Shown: positions 1 through 10,636 of the stretch, piece after piece
Layout of the letters: every line of letters starts with the position of its first letter
Position numbering within the stretch: position 1 is the first letter of the stretch
Origin: Eutreptiella sp. 'Long Island Sound 2002'
Taxonomy: Eukaryota; Euglenozoa; Euglenophyceae; Eutreptiales; Eutreptiaceae
Length of the DNA stretch: 64,000 nt
Reading direction: 5' to 3'
NCBI GenBank assembly: GCA_964036045.1
Contig: OZ038380.1
Span: forward strand, 120,003,199 to 120,067,198
Position numbers and translations under genes: made by a program
Notes under the pieces: model-generated
Seen by the model: the letters and a program-made list of their open reading frames with translations, nothing else
Told to the model about the DNA's origin: nothing
Databases searched by the model: none

Positions 1-29
1 CTGAGGAAGAGGATCGGATCGTCCAAGCG

Positions 30-1392
30 GTGCAAGCTGTGGGTGCCAAGTCAAGAAGAGACCGCGGGTTGCAGCTCACGGAGTATGGTATGGCGCCGCA
101 GGTGTATGCCAGGATGATCCAGACGCTGGGAGCCGAAGCGCCCGACACGGACGTCTTCGATTCCCGGGATGCCCCACTTTTGCGGAAGTGTAGGAAGCAT
201 TGGCATCGAGGAGACTCAGCCTGGCACAGGCATTGGGGTTTGAAGGAGTGGGGGCCCATGTATTGGCATGGCTCCCTGGAAAATACCAGACGTACGGTGG
301 AGAAGATCGTCGCGGATAGGGCGAAGGGGACCCTGGTCATAACCGGCATAAGATCCACCCCATGTCCGCTGGAAGATCTCAAGTCGACGCTGGACTCCAT
401 CACCCTGAACAAGATGTCATTCGGGCCAGAAGAAGGATTGTTCATCGACGCCAAGGGCTTATCAATGCCCTCCCCGGGTCAAGCGTGGGGTACCAAGGCT
501 TTCCTGGTGGCTAGGGCGCAAGCCCAGCCCATGGGTGATGAAGCATTCATCCGTAGGGTTGAGGCGGTGCCCATGCGGGTCATGTTTGAGCCCAAGGAGA
601 GGGCAGATCAGCCAATTGATGGCATTGACATCCCCTCCCACTCCAAGATCGACCACATCGTCAACTATATGCGGATGGGGATGCACGACCGTGTGGCAGC
701 CAAGAAGGGGCGGGACATGGTCACATCTCCGCATTGGTGGGATGACAAGATGTTGGTCACCGGCAAGTATGAGAAGGATGAGTTCGTGGCGAGCGTCATG
801 GGTCACATCGCGGACCAATATGATGGTCCGGTTGGGTCGGACCCGCCGACATGGGATTTTCCAAGAATAGGGGCCAGTAGCGACAAGAACCAGGCCGATG
901 CTGCAAATAACCGAAGATTATCGGTGGGAAGAGCTCCCCACGACAATGAAGACGGCATATCGGACGAGGAGAAGTCTGACTCGGACCCGGAAGAGGCCTA
1001 TACGGCAGTGCGGTCGGTTGGTTCGATACCGAAGCAAGCGGCTGAAGAGGCCGAGGAGAACCCGAAGGTCGCCGAGCTGAAGGAGAGGCTGATCAATGCC
1101 TATCCGCGGCTATGCAGTGGCGTCGCCAACAAGAACCCTCCGGATCGTGGGAGGTTTGGCACAGCGAAGATCAAGCGGAAGCCGAACCCCAAGATCTATC
1201 GTCATCGGGAGTACCAACTTCAGGGCGATCGGGCCGAGGCCATGAAGAAGTTGTTGGCCGAGTTTTTTGAGCGGGGCTGGATCGAACCCTCCGACAGTGA
1301 GTGGGCCAGCCCAGCCTTTATCCTGCCCAAGAAGGAGAAGGGCGAGTGGAGGTTGGTGGTGGATTACAGGGGTTCGAACGAGCAAACCGAGC
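30..1392 (+). pseudogene. gypsy pol: N-terminal region and first part of reverse transcriptase
   Basis: This is the longest frame at the left end (about 455 codons before it loses homology). The first 280 residues include a Trp/His-rich stretch (KHWHRGDSAWHRHWGLKEWG) that I cannot assign. An acidic linker follows (residues about 310-340, SDEEKSDSDPEEAY). Residues about 410-450 are the RT finger region: GWIEPSDSEWASPAF, then GEWRLVVDYRGSNEQT, the gypsy-type match to 'LVVDYRxLNxxT'. The frame is lost just after NEQT near 1392, and the RT palm continues in frame 2, so one indel separates the halves. The start codon at 30 is only the first ATG in the window; the real start is probably upstream. 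Confidence 0.85.
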
Positions 1393-2425
1393 ACGCTCGT
1401 ACTCGCTTCCTCTGATCGACACCATCCTCCAAAAGCAACGGAAAAAGCGGATCTTTACGGTGTTAGACCTGAAACACGGCTATCACCAGATGCCGTTACA
1501 CCCGGACTCCAGGCCCTGCACAGCGATGTCGACGCCGCTGGGGCCCATGCATTGGAAAGTGGTGCCTATGGGCGCCACGAACGGCAACGCCGCTTTCCAG
1601 CGCATGATGGAGGACCTACTCGGTCCTGTCCGGGACTGTGCCGACCCCTTTGTGGATGACATCATCATCGGGTCCGGCACGGAGGACATGACTGAGGACG
1701 AGCTCATCGAAGCGCATGAGAACGATCTGCGCCGAGTGCTCAGCGAGCTGGACAAGCACAACATGGTGTGCAAGCCCACCAAAGCCTCACTCTTCGTGAA
1801 GGAAGTGGAGTTCGCGGGTCTCGTGGTTGATCACGGGCAACGCCGTCCCATGCCTGGGAAGCTGGCGTCCCTGCATCACTGGGAAAAGCCCCAGACCATC
1901 AGCGAACTCCGATCCTTCATGGGGTTCTGCAACTACTATTCGGGCTATGTCCGGATGTATGCAGAACTGTCGGGGCCGCTGCATAAGATGCTGCAGGTGG
2001 GCAAGTTCGATGGTCGGAAGGGGAGCAAGACGCAGCTTGCCTGGACCCCTGAAGCCGAAGATGCGTTCAGCCGCCTGAAGGAGCAACTCCTGGGGCAGCT
2101 GGGGCTATTCCTGGTGGACCCGGACAAGGGATTCGTGCTACGGACAGACGCCTTGGACTATGCTGTGGGGGCAGTCCTCGAGCAGATCCGGGACGACGGG
2201 TCGCACGTACCCGTGGCGTTTTGGAGCCGGATCCTGGCCGAGGGCCAACGTCGAACCTGGACCGCGAGGGAGAGGGAGACGTACGCCATTGTTTGTGCGC
2301 TCAGGAAGTGGTCTGGCCACATCGGATTGCCACCGGTGGTGGTTCGCAGGGACCATCAGTCCTTGCAGAGTTGGCACAGGGAGCACGTCGACACCCCTTC
2401 GGGACCGGCGGCAAGGAGGGCCCCG
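1393..2425 (+). pseudogene. gypsy pol: reverse transcriptase palm and RNase H domain
   Basis: Frame 2 carries SYSLPLIDTILQ, the palm motif LDLKHGYHQMPL, and the catalytic FVDDIIIGSG at about 1648-1677, so both RT aspartates are intact. The thumb/connection follows (ISELRSFMGFCNYYSGYV), then RNase H (FVLRTDALDYAVGAVLEQ, about 2134-2190, and a further RERETYAIVCALRKW motif). The role is reverse transcription of the element's RNA and removal of the template strand. The domain is full length, but the frame breaks near 2425 and RNase H finishes in frame 0. The minus-strand copy at 6042-7200 shares most of these motifs. Confidence 0.92.
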
Positions 2426-2650
2426 ATGGCATGAGACGTTCGCCAAGTTCGACTTCAGCGTCGTGTACGTCCCGGGGCAGGACAACACTGTGGCGGATTG
2501 CCTCAGCCGATGGGCCTACCCCGCGGGCAAGGTATGGATGGACATATCCAGCCATGGGGACGCCGAGGAGACGGAGGAGGCCAAACGCATCATCGAGATG
2601 GAGAAGGCCATGGAGCAAGAGGGGGTCAAGTGCTTTGTGGTGATGGCAAC
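2426..2650 (+). pseudogene. gypsy pol: RNase H C-terminus and linker
   Basis: Frame 0 supplies the end of RNase H: FDFSVVYVPGQDNTVADCLS matches the gypsy consensus 'VxYxPGxxNxVADxLSR' and contains the last catalytic Asp. An acidic/basic linker follows (DAEETEEAKRIIEMEKAMEQ). Homology then moves back to frame 2 near 2650, giving two frameshifts within 250 bp. Confidence 0.8.
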
Positions 2651-3562
2651 CGTACGGACCTGGTCAAGTTCCGGGGTGCCCGAGTCCAAGCTATTCGAGA
2701 GAAAACCCTCGAGCAATGGATAGTGGCCCCTGTAGAGCTAGTCAGGTTGGTGCTTACAGAGGACTGGTCGGATGACTACGCGGCATCCGAGCACTGGAGC
2801 AGGTACTGGAATGCCGTGAGCGCCCCGTCGGACGACGAATGGCCTGAGGGCTTGACCGAAAATGGGGATAAACTCTTCCTCAAGGACAGGCTATTGGTCC
2901 CAGAGAACCGAATGGAGGAGCTCATTGATCACTGGCATAACGCCCAGCTCATGCATCCTGGTCGGGACAAGATGCAGCAGGACCTGGAGTGGCGCTTCAA
3001 ATTCCCACCGGGGTACTACGCCATCCTGGACAAGTACTGCAGCGACTGCGCCGTGTGTCGGGCCACAAACAGCCCCAACCACTCCACGGCGGGCAACCCG
3101 GTGTATACGGCTATACCGGAGGCCCCTATGCGGTCCGTGGCCATGGATGTGTTCGCCATGCCGGAGGTCACCGTGGAAGGAGAGACCTATGATTGTATCA
3201 TCCTGGCGGTGGACAGGCAGAGCGGGTATATCGTGGCAGTCCCGGGCAAGAAGTCCAAGGAGAAGGACAAGGAGGACAAGCATGGATCGGGTCCGCAGGC
3301 CAAGACCGTCGCCAACGCCATGATCAGGCATTGGCTGACGATTTTTGATGTCCCAGCTGTCATCCGCAGCGATCAGGGCAGTTAATTCGTGGGGACGTGG
3401 TTCAAGACGATGTGCAAGCACATGGGGACTCGGCACGCCAAGACCGTGGCGTATCACAGCTGGTCAAATGGCCGGGCTGAGGTGGCCGGGCGGCAGATGT
3501 TCGAGAAGTTCCGCCAGCTGCACATTGACGAACCGGGCCGGAACTGGTATAATTCGCTGTGA
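2651..3562 (+). pseudogene. gypsy pol: integrase (HHCC zinc region and DDE core)
   Basis: Frame 2 has an HHCC-type zinc region (HWHNAQLMHPGRDK followed by YCSDCAVCRATN). The catalytic core follows: DVFAMPEVTVEGETYDCIIL, then AVDRQSGYIVAV (first Asp region), AVIRSDQGS (second Asp), and NGRAEVAGRQ (Glu). The integrase would insert element cDNA into the genome. A TAA codon at 3383-3385 interrupts the conserved 'SDQGxxFV' motif, and a TGA at 3560-3562 interrupts the end of the core. The reading frame is otherwise continuous, so these are two point nonsense mutations, not shifts. Confidence 0.88.
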
Positions 3563-3990
3563 GGAGTGCTCCAGGCATACCATGACCTTCCGGGGCCCAC
3601 TGGACTGTCGCCCCATCGTATCCTGTTCCTACAGGATCGAGTGTCAAGCATTCTCCCGTGGTTGAACCATGGCAAAGTGGCCCGGGATGCGAACGCTATG
3701 ATGGCTGAGGCGGACGACACGGCGACCAAGGTGTGCAAAGCACTTCAGGTTGAGCATGAGAAGAGGGCCAAGTACTTCAAGCAGAGAAAGGTCCAGAAAA
3801 GTGCTCTCCAAGACACCGTATGGGTGGAGCGGCACCATAGGGATGTGCAGTCCAGGCATCGGCAGGCGTCCTGGTATGTGCCGGGGCTAATCGTGCGGAA
3901 GGTCGGGCAGGATGTGTATGCAGTTCGTGTGGGGGATAACAAGGTCCTGAACCGCGACCATACCCAGCTTCGTTCCCGAGCACCAGACCG
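3563..3990 (+). pseudogene. gypsy pol: C-terminal tail after integrase core
   Basis: The same frame continues past the TGA: TGLSPHRILFLQDRVSSILP is the usual region after the integrase core, then a Lys/Glu/Gln-rich helix (EKRAKYFKQRKVQKS). A short segment, SWYVPGLIVRKVGQDVYAVR, resembles the SH3/chromo-like C-terminal fold of gypsy integrases. Coding similarity stops at about 3985, exactly where the 65-bp tandem repeat starts. The apparent ORF to 4057 therefore ends in repeat sequence and not in a native C-terminus. Confidence 0.75.
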
Positions 3991-5455
3991 TGAACAGGAG
4001 CCAAGGGGCCAGGACACCGTACGCGCAACACAACACACCGAGCGGGCACACCGGTGAACAGGAGCCAAGTGACCCAGGACACCGCCCATGCAACACAACA
4101 CACCAAGCGGGCGCACCGGTGAACAGGAGCCAAGGGGCCCAGGACACCGTACACGCAACACAACACACCGAGCGGTCACACGGGTGACCAGAGGCCAAGG
4201 GGCCCAGGACACCGCACACGCACCACAACACACCAAGGGGGCACACCGGTGAACAGGAGCCAAGGGGGCCAGGACACTGTACGCGCACCACAACACACCG
4301 AGCGGGCGCACCGGTGAACAAGAGCCCAATTACCCAGGACACCGTGCACGCAACACAGCACACCGAGCTGGCGCACCGGTGAACAGGAGCCAAGGGGCCC
4401 AGGACACCGTACACGCAAAACAACAAACCGAGCGGGCGCACCGGTGAAGAGGAGCCAAGTTACCCAGGACACCGCACACGAAACACAACACACCGAGCGG
4501 GCACACCGGTGAACAGGAGCCAAGTGGCCTGGGACACCGCACACGCACCACAATACACCGAGCGGGCACAGTGGTGAACAGGAGCCAAGGGGCCCAGGAC
4601 ACCGCGCACACAACACAACACACAGAGCGGGCACACCGGTGAACGGGAGCCAAGTGGCCCAGGACACCGCACACCCAACACAGCACACCGAGCGGGCACA
4701 CCGATGAACAGGAGCCAGTTGGCCCAGGACACCGCACACGCAACATAGCACACCGAGCGGGCACACCGGTGAACGGGAGCCAAGTGGCCCAGGAGACCGC
4801 GCACGCAAAGCAAAAGACAGAGCGGGCACACCGGTGAACAGGAGCCAGGAGGCCTAGAACACCGCACACGCAACACAACAAACCACGCGGGCACACCGGT
4901 GAACAGGAGCCAAGTGGCCCAGGACACGGCACACGCAAAGCAACACACCGAGCGGGCACACCGGTGAACAGGAGCCAAGGGGCCCAGGACACCGCACACG
5001 CAGCACAACAAACCAGGCGGGCACACCAGTGAACAGGAGCCAAGGGGCCCAGGACACCGCACACGCCACACAACACACCGAGCGGGCAAACCGGTGAACA
5101 GGGGCCATTTGGCCCAGGACACCGCACACGCCGCACAACAAACCACGCGGGCACACCGGTGAACAGGAGCCAAGGGGCCCGGGACACAGCACATGCAACA
5201 CAACACACCAAGCTGGCACACCGGTGAACAGGAGCCAAGTGGCCAAGGACACCGCACACGCAAAGCAACGCACCGAGCGGGCACACCGGTGAACAGGAGC
5301 CAAGAAGCCCCGGACACCGCACACGCAAAGCAACGCACCGAGCGGGCACACCGGTGAACAGGAGCCAAGTGGCCCAGGACACCGCACAAGCAAAGCAACG
5401 CACCAAGCGGACACACCGGTGAACAGAAGCCAAGTGGCCTAGGACACCGCACACA
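3991..5455 (+). repeat. 65-bp minisatellite, about 22 copies
   Basis: Units start with GAACAGGAGCCAAG at 3992, 4056, 4121 and 4186, and so on, giving spacings of 64-65 bp. Unit landmarks are CCCAGGACACCGC, CAACACAACACACC and GAGCGGGCACACCGGT. The minus strand is free of stop codons in all frames, so apparent ORFs of 426 and 487 codons there are not genes. The reverse complement of the same unit fills 62266-64000. Confidence 0.95.
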
Positions 5456-6041
5456 CGTGCACACGTAGGGCGCGATTGACAGGAAAGAACCAACACCCCA
5501 TGGGTCGGATGCACTGGGGCGACCCAGCCAATACACCGGGCCAGCAGCAGGGGCGGTACCCCAAGGCCACTGGTCCGAGCCCGGCCAGGCTGCATCGGGG
5601 ACCATGGCAAACGTCACCCGGAGCCATGGAAGCAACCGTTGACAGGCGAGCCGGTACACAGTCCAGGAAGGGGTCGCCTGCCAAGCAGAGAGGCCCCGCA
5701 ACTCAAGCCACAAGGGTGAGGCGGTCGTACCGTAGACTAGCGGGAGCAATACTCCTTGTGGTGAGAGATACTCCACACCGCTGGGCAGCCCCCAGAGCTG
5801 CCGCCCAAAGGAGGGGGCATGTGGCCCTACCCATGGACACATGTGGGGACACCCTCCCACCTGGGACACATGGACCGGGTGGCCGCGACAATGCCTTCCC
5901 AAGCACATGCGGGAGCGGCTCAAGAGGCACCTGACATGGGGCAGTGGGAGGGACAGGACGTCCCCTTGGTAAGACCTTCTTCCTGCATTGTCAAAGGAGG
6001 CATCCCGAGCTTCCGAAGATACCTACCTACCTACCTACCTT
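5456..6041 (+). mobile_element. 3' end of a (TACC)n-tailed retroposon (copy A)
   Basis: This is about 590 bp of non-repetitive sequence downstream of the 65-bp array, ending in GATACC(TACC)n at about 6021-6041. The same sequence, inverted, occurs at 61680-62265. Its terminal part (GGCACCTGACATGGGGCAGT) matches the 3' UTR of the large LINE-like element near 53912-53935 (GGCACGTGAACTAGGGCAGT). It therefore looks like the 3' UTR and tail of a related LINE, with the minisatellite as an upstream part of the same unit. It abuts the gypsy fragment at 6042 directly. Confidence 0.7.
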
Positions 6042-7200
6042 GCGTAAAGCGTAGATTATGGTGTATGTCTCCTTTTCCCCTGCAGTCCAATTGCGGCGTT
6101 GCCCCTCCGCCAAAACTCTACTCGAAAAGGCCACTGGGACATGGGAACCATCCTCTTGGATCTGCTCCAGGACTGCTCCCACGGCATAATCTGATGCATC
6201 GGTGCGGAGCACAAATCCTTTGACAGGATTGATAAGGAATAATCCCAACTTTCCCAGGAGAGTTCTCTTGAGCCTCTCGGGCACTTCTTCCACCTATTTG
6301 GTCCAAGCCAGCTTTTTCTTGCTCCCTTTGCGCCCGTGAAACGTTCCAACTTGCAGCATCTTGTGCAATGGTCCCGAGAGTTCGGCATACATTCATAAGT
6401 AAGCAGAATAATAATTGCCGAATCCCATGAACAACTGCAGCTCGCTGATGGTGGTTGGTTGCTCTCAATGGTTCAAGGCGGCCCATTTGCGTGGCATCTG
6501 CCTGCATTCCCCATGACCAGCCACCTGTCCTGCAAACTCAACCTCCTTCTTGAATAAGGATGCCTTTGTCGGCTTGCTTACCATTTGGTGGCGATCTAGA
6601 ACGTCGAGCACTCGTCTCGAGTCTTTCTCCTGAGCGTTGATGAATTCATCCTCCGACATGTCCTCCTTGCCAGACCCAATAATGATGTCATCCACGAACG
6701 GGTCAGCGCAATCCCGAAAAGGGCCAAGCAGATCCTCCGTCATGCGTTGGAATGCCGCGTTGTCATTCTTCGCTCCCATCGGCACGACTTTCCATTGCAT
6801 GGGGCAGAGTGGCGTACTAATTGCCGTACACCCCCTGGAGTCCTCATGCAGCGGCATCTGGTGATAGCCATGTGTGAGATAGAACACCGTGAAGATGCGC
6901 CTTTGGGCCTGTTTTTGCAGGATAGTGTCAAGTAAGGGAAGAGAGTACGAATCAGGTTTGAGGTTTGAGGTTCCACCTTTCGGCCACTAGGCGCTCTTCG
7001 GCCCGGGGGTGCCACCTGGTCGGGCAAGGTGATATCCTCCCCACCTGGACCTAACAGGGGCCTTTCATGACTCACTTCCTGCCTGGTGGTGCAGTCTCCC
7101 GGGTTCACGGGGCTCGGAGCCCTGCCCTCCCCAGCTTCCTCATTTCGCCACTCGCTGGTCAGTGCGTCGCTTAGCAACTGTGGTTGCAGGCGGTTACCCA
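6042..7200 (-). pseudogene. second gypsy-like pol fragment: reverse transcriptase to RNase H
   Basis: Read on the minus strand from about 7200 to 6042: YLTHGYHQMPLHEDS, then FVDDIIIGSGKEDMSEDEF (catalytic DD intact), then GKLGLFLINPVKGFVLRTDA, SDYAVGAVLEQIQEDGSHV and KETYTIIYALRK. It is the same family as the left-end copy, with most residues identical in the RT core, but at least three frame changes separate the blocks. The fragment is cut right after ALRK, where the (TACC)n tail of copy A begins, so RNase H end and integrase are missing. The 5' limit near 7200 is approximate because upstream homology fades. Confidence 0.88.
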
Positions 7201-7610
7201 CTACGCTACCCCCCCTGATGCGTGTTGGCCTGGGCTGCCGGCGCTGCCGGGCCCGTGCTACTGGCTTGTCTCAGGTGGGACCCCCATGGGCTGGCGCGGA
7301 GGCTGCCTAGCGGCGGGGCTGGTGCGTAGCACTGTGTGCTACTACTGCCTTGGCGGGTTCAGTGCCCTGGTCGTGTGTTTCTGCGGCGCTCACGGCAGGT
7401 CCTGGGGTGGGGGCAGGTGCCCGTTCTCGCTTCTCCCCTGGGGATCCTCCCTTCCCTCGCGTCCCTCGCGGTGCGTGTTGCGGGTTGTCCTGCCCGGGTG
7501 TCCCTTCCCTTCGCCTGCCTGTACGCCATTCCATGCGGTCTGTGCGTTCCGCGGGCTCGGTCCGGTTGCCCGTTGGGTCCGGACCGCGTGTCTGCTTCTT
7601 GTGTGTGCGC
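7201..7610. other. G/C-rich stretch, nothing recognised
   Basis: G+T-rich on the plus strand with no domain, no repeat periodicity and no consistent frame. The long overlapping ORFs that enter it from the right come from the following A/C-rich tract. Confidence 0.5.
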
Positions 7611-8473
7611 TAATAAGACAGCAGAGCACGACAGCACAGCACCACCCGACAGCACAGCACGACAGAACACAACACAGAGGAGCAGGGCACCACAAGAAAC
7701 AACACCAACCACAGCAAAGCGGGCCACGCGGCAGGACAGGGACACCGACACCGAAACACGCCACCAGAGGACAACCGCGGGCAATCGGACCCAGCACCGC
7801 ACCATAGAACACCACAGGAACGAGCACAACACACAGCAACGCACCACAGCACCAAGCACCAGAAACAGCGCAGACCACACGGACAGCACAACGCAAGCGC
7901 ACCAGCACAGCTCAGCACCGCACAGCACAGAGCGGAGAGGACAGGGAACGCACAGCACGACACCCAAGGACACACACAGCACACACACACAGCACAAAGC
8001 GCAGCGGCGAACAACAGCACGCACCCAGAGACAACGGCAAGACACACCCAGCACAGAGCACACAACGCGGGGGAACACCGGAAAACACAGCGCCGGGAAG
8101 CACAGGACCCAAGGGCGACGGACAGCGCCCGAGGGCACAACGAACCAAGCAGCGGCACGGAACGAGCGAAACAACACAACACAGCACACAACGGCACAAC
8201 GCCGGGCGGAGCAAAGGGCAGCAACACGGCGCAGCACCGCACCTAGGGACACAGCACAGCATAGCACACGAAATGGCAGACCAAAACCAGACAGCAAAAC
8301 ACAATGCGAACAACGCAGCCGGACAACACGACCAGAGACGCGGCCCAACAGGCAGCAGCAACCAGCAGCACAGCACAACGCACAAAAAGCTGCCCCAAAG
8401 AACACCGCACAGCCGGCAGCAACCCACAACAAAGCAAGGCAAGGCACCACAGCACGACAGGCAGCACAGAGGA
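7611..8473 (+). repeat. A/C-rich low-complexity tract
   Basis: The plus strand is almost devoid of T and built from irregular CACAGCAC/CAACAC words. The strand bias leaves both a 383-codon plus ORF and a 385-codon minus ORF open over the same DNA, so neither is believable. Similar tracts follow the 47-bp repeat at 13.64-14.94 kb and 35.35-36.2 kb. Confidence 0.75.
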
Positions 8474-8950
8474 AGGTAGGTAGATAGGTGCACTCGGCCG
8501 TGGAGAGGCGCCCCATGAGTTCCGCTGGCGTTGCCGCTGTGACGAACAGGAAGAGGCTCCGCGCTTGAAGAGGGGAGGCAACTTACATCCCGCTAGACCT
8601 GACTGCTGGCCCCAAACAAAGCGGCCCCAGGTAACATTGGGAGGGCTGGTTGCCGCCAGCGTGATCTACTTGTCTCGCCGGGAGGGTGTGCCCCGGTGCT
8701 TGCGCACGTCCCCTTCTTTGGGCGGAACGCTAGGGGTTCACCGGACTTCCTGGCGTATCCTGTTCCCAAGGGGTGCATGCATGTTCTTGGTACTGGGGTT
8801 CCGAGGTGCTTGGGTGTTGCACGCTCCGCCTCGAGTCCCAAAGCAGCGGAGGCCTTAGGACAGAGCCGTACCCCCGGGGCCGGCTCTCGTTTGGCCGGGT
8901 CACCTGCATGGCATGGGCTGCCTCAGTGCCCGGGCTATGGACACTGGGCT
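8474..8950 (-). mobile_element. probable 3' end of another tetranucleotide-tailed retroposon (copy B)
   Basis: The plus strand reads GGTAGGTAGATAGGTG at 8474-8489, so the minus strand ends in CACCTATCTACCTACC. The large LINE ends in GACCTATCTACCT at 53994-54006, which is nearly the same tail. The adjoining sequence up to about 8950 would be its 3' UTR. I see no coding domain. Element limits are uncertain. Confidence 0.45.
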
Positions 8951-8984
8951 TCCTACTATTGTGTGGCGCTTGTGTTTGGGTTTG

Positions 8985-9785
8985 GGTTTCGCGGAAACCC
9001 CGCCACTCCTGGCTGGGGTCTTGGATGGGTGTGCTTGGGTACGGGTTTTGGCTTCACCCCTACCTTCCCAGCTACGGCTTGTGGTGTGTACGGTTGGACT
9101 TGGGTTTTGGTTTGTGCCCCGCATTCATGGCTGCGGTTTTGGGGTGTGCGTGGTTGTGTGCGCGCTCCGCCTGTACCGCGCCATTTCTGGCTCGGGTGTG
9201 CGGTGTGGGTGTGTGTGCTTGGGCTCAAGCTTCGGCGTTGCCCCGCCACTCCTGGCTGGGGTGTTTGGGGGTGTGCGTGTTTGTGTGCGCGCTCCGTCTA
9301 TATCCCGCCACTCCTGGCTGGGTTGTGCGGTGTGGGTGTGTGTGCTTCGGCTCGGGTTTTGGCTGCGCCCCGTGACTTCTGGCTGGCGTGTTGGGCTGTG
9401 TGCGTGCCTGGGTGCGCGCTCCGCTTGTACCCCGCCACTCCTGGCTGGGCTGTGCGGCGCCGCTGTGTTTGTTTGAGCTCGGGTTCCGGCTGCGCCACGC
9501 CACTCCTGGCTGAGGTGTTGGGGTGTGTGTCTGTTAGTGTATGCACTCCGCTTGTGCCCCGCCACTCCTGGCTCGGGTGTGCAGTGTTGATGTGTGTGCT
9601 TGGGCTCGGCTTTCGGCTGCGGCCCGCCACTCCTGGCTGGGGTGTTGGGGTGTCTGTGTGTTTGTGTGTGTGCTCCGCTTGTACTCCACCACTCCTGGCC
9701 GGGGTGTGTGGCGTGGGTGTGTGTATTTGGGCTCGTGTTTTGGCTGCGCCCTGCCGCTCCTGGCTTAGGCATTGGGGTGTGTGTC
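8985..9785 (-). repeat. dimeric ~127-bp satellite, left (inverted) arm
   Basis: Half-units of 62-66 bp each carry CGCCACTCCTGGCTGGG. Two alternating half-unit types give a ~127-bp dimer: one with a GCTTGTACC side, the other with GGCTCGGGTTTTGGC. About 13 half-units are present. They are the reverse complement of 10637-11478. Confidence 0.85.
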
Positions 9786-10636
9786 TGTTTGTGTGCGCAC
9801 TCAGGGCCGGTACACCACGGAACACGGAACGCCACAGCCAACAGGGGCGCACAAAAAAAAACGCAGGAGCAACCACCAACAGGGCAACCCCAGCCCGTAG
9901 GGGGCCTAGCGGACAAAGAGAGCACCGAGACCGGCCACAGGAAAAGGTGAGGCGCATCAAAAGGCGCCTGGGAAGCCCGCCTGCCCGACCTGGCGGAGAG
10001 AGCCACATACAGGCACACACGCACAGGACCCAGCCATGACGTCCTCCGACCTGAAGGAAGCGGTGTCGGCGTCCACACAAAACAGCCCTGGTGCAGTGGC
10101 CGAGTTCCTGGTCGCAACACGGACGGCACGGGAAAACAGGACGCGTCAGTGATCGGGTCTACACACGCAACCCATGGCAGCGCAAGCAGCCAAAGACCGA
10201 CGCCGGAGGGACCCCCCAGGGACAACCCCATCGCGGGCCCCGAACGGGTATGACGCGGGGCGCGCCCACCGCAGCTGATTCGGCAGCGGCCACGGGTAGG
10301 CACAAAGACCCGGGTTCTGGGCCGGCCTCCAGGTGCCTCGCGCAGCCGCCAAGTAAATCCGGGGGCGTAAGCGCCCGTGGTGGGGAAAGGCAACACGGCG
10401 TCAGGAAAGCCAACCGGAGCACCGACAGCAACCGGACCGGAAGAGGCGCGGCACACAAATGCGGGGCCACGAGCCACGCCTGAGAGGCACGCCGCCGGCC
10501 ACAAACAAGGCACACGGACAGGTGCCAAGCAACAACGGCCACCATGTGCCGCAAACTTGGGCAGCGCGCACAACCCGCAACGAACCACGGCACAGGAACA
10601 GGCGCCGGGCGACACCTAGCCCGCACACCGCACGCC
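9786..10636. other. spacer between the two inverted satellite arms
   Basis: A/C/G-rich sequence with a short A run near 9849. No domain or repeat was recognised. A 496-codon minus ORF crossing it reads partly through satellite and has no recognisable motif. Confidence 0.5.

Larger units (their letters stand above)
1..3990 (+). mobile_element. Ty3/gypsy-like LTR retrotransposon, decayed pol region, left-truncated by window
   Basis: In order on the plus strand the segment encodes reverse transcriptase, RNase H, an HHCC zinc-binding region, an integrase core and a C-terminal tail. That is the Ty3/gypsy (Metaviridae-type) order. The coding sequence is spread over two of the three frames and contains in-frame stops, so the copy is dead. 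No LTR is visible: the 5' part lies outside the window, and the 3' side is cut at about 3990, where a 65-bp minisatellite begins. A second, closely similar but inverted pol fragment lies at 6042-7200. Confidence 0.9.

Noticed and set aside
1-3990. LTRs for the gypsy element within the window
   Set aside because: No direct repeat pair with TG...CA ends was found around the pol; the upstream side is outside the window and the downstream side is replaced by the minisatellite.
4460-5923. 487- and 426-codon minus-strand ORFs over the 65-bp array
   Set aside because: Same cause: a stop-free repeat unit, with overlapping ORFs in several frames.
6021-6041. Telomeric repeat
   Set aside because: Only about five TACC units, bounded by other sequence on both sides and recurring at retroposon ends; better explained as a 3' tail.
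7336-8516. 383-codon plus and 385-codon minus ORFs over the same DNA
   Set aside because: Both are open only because the tract is A/C-rich and T-poor; neither has a domain.
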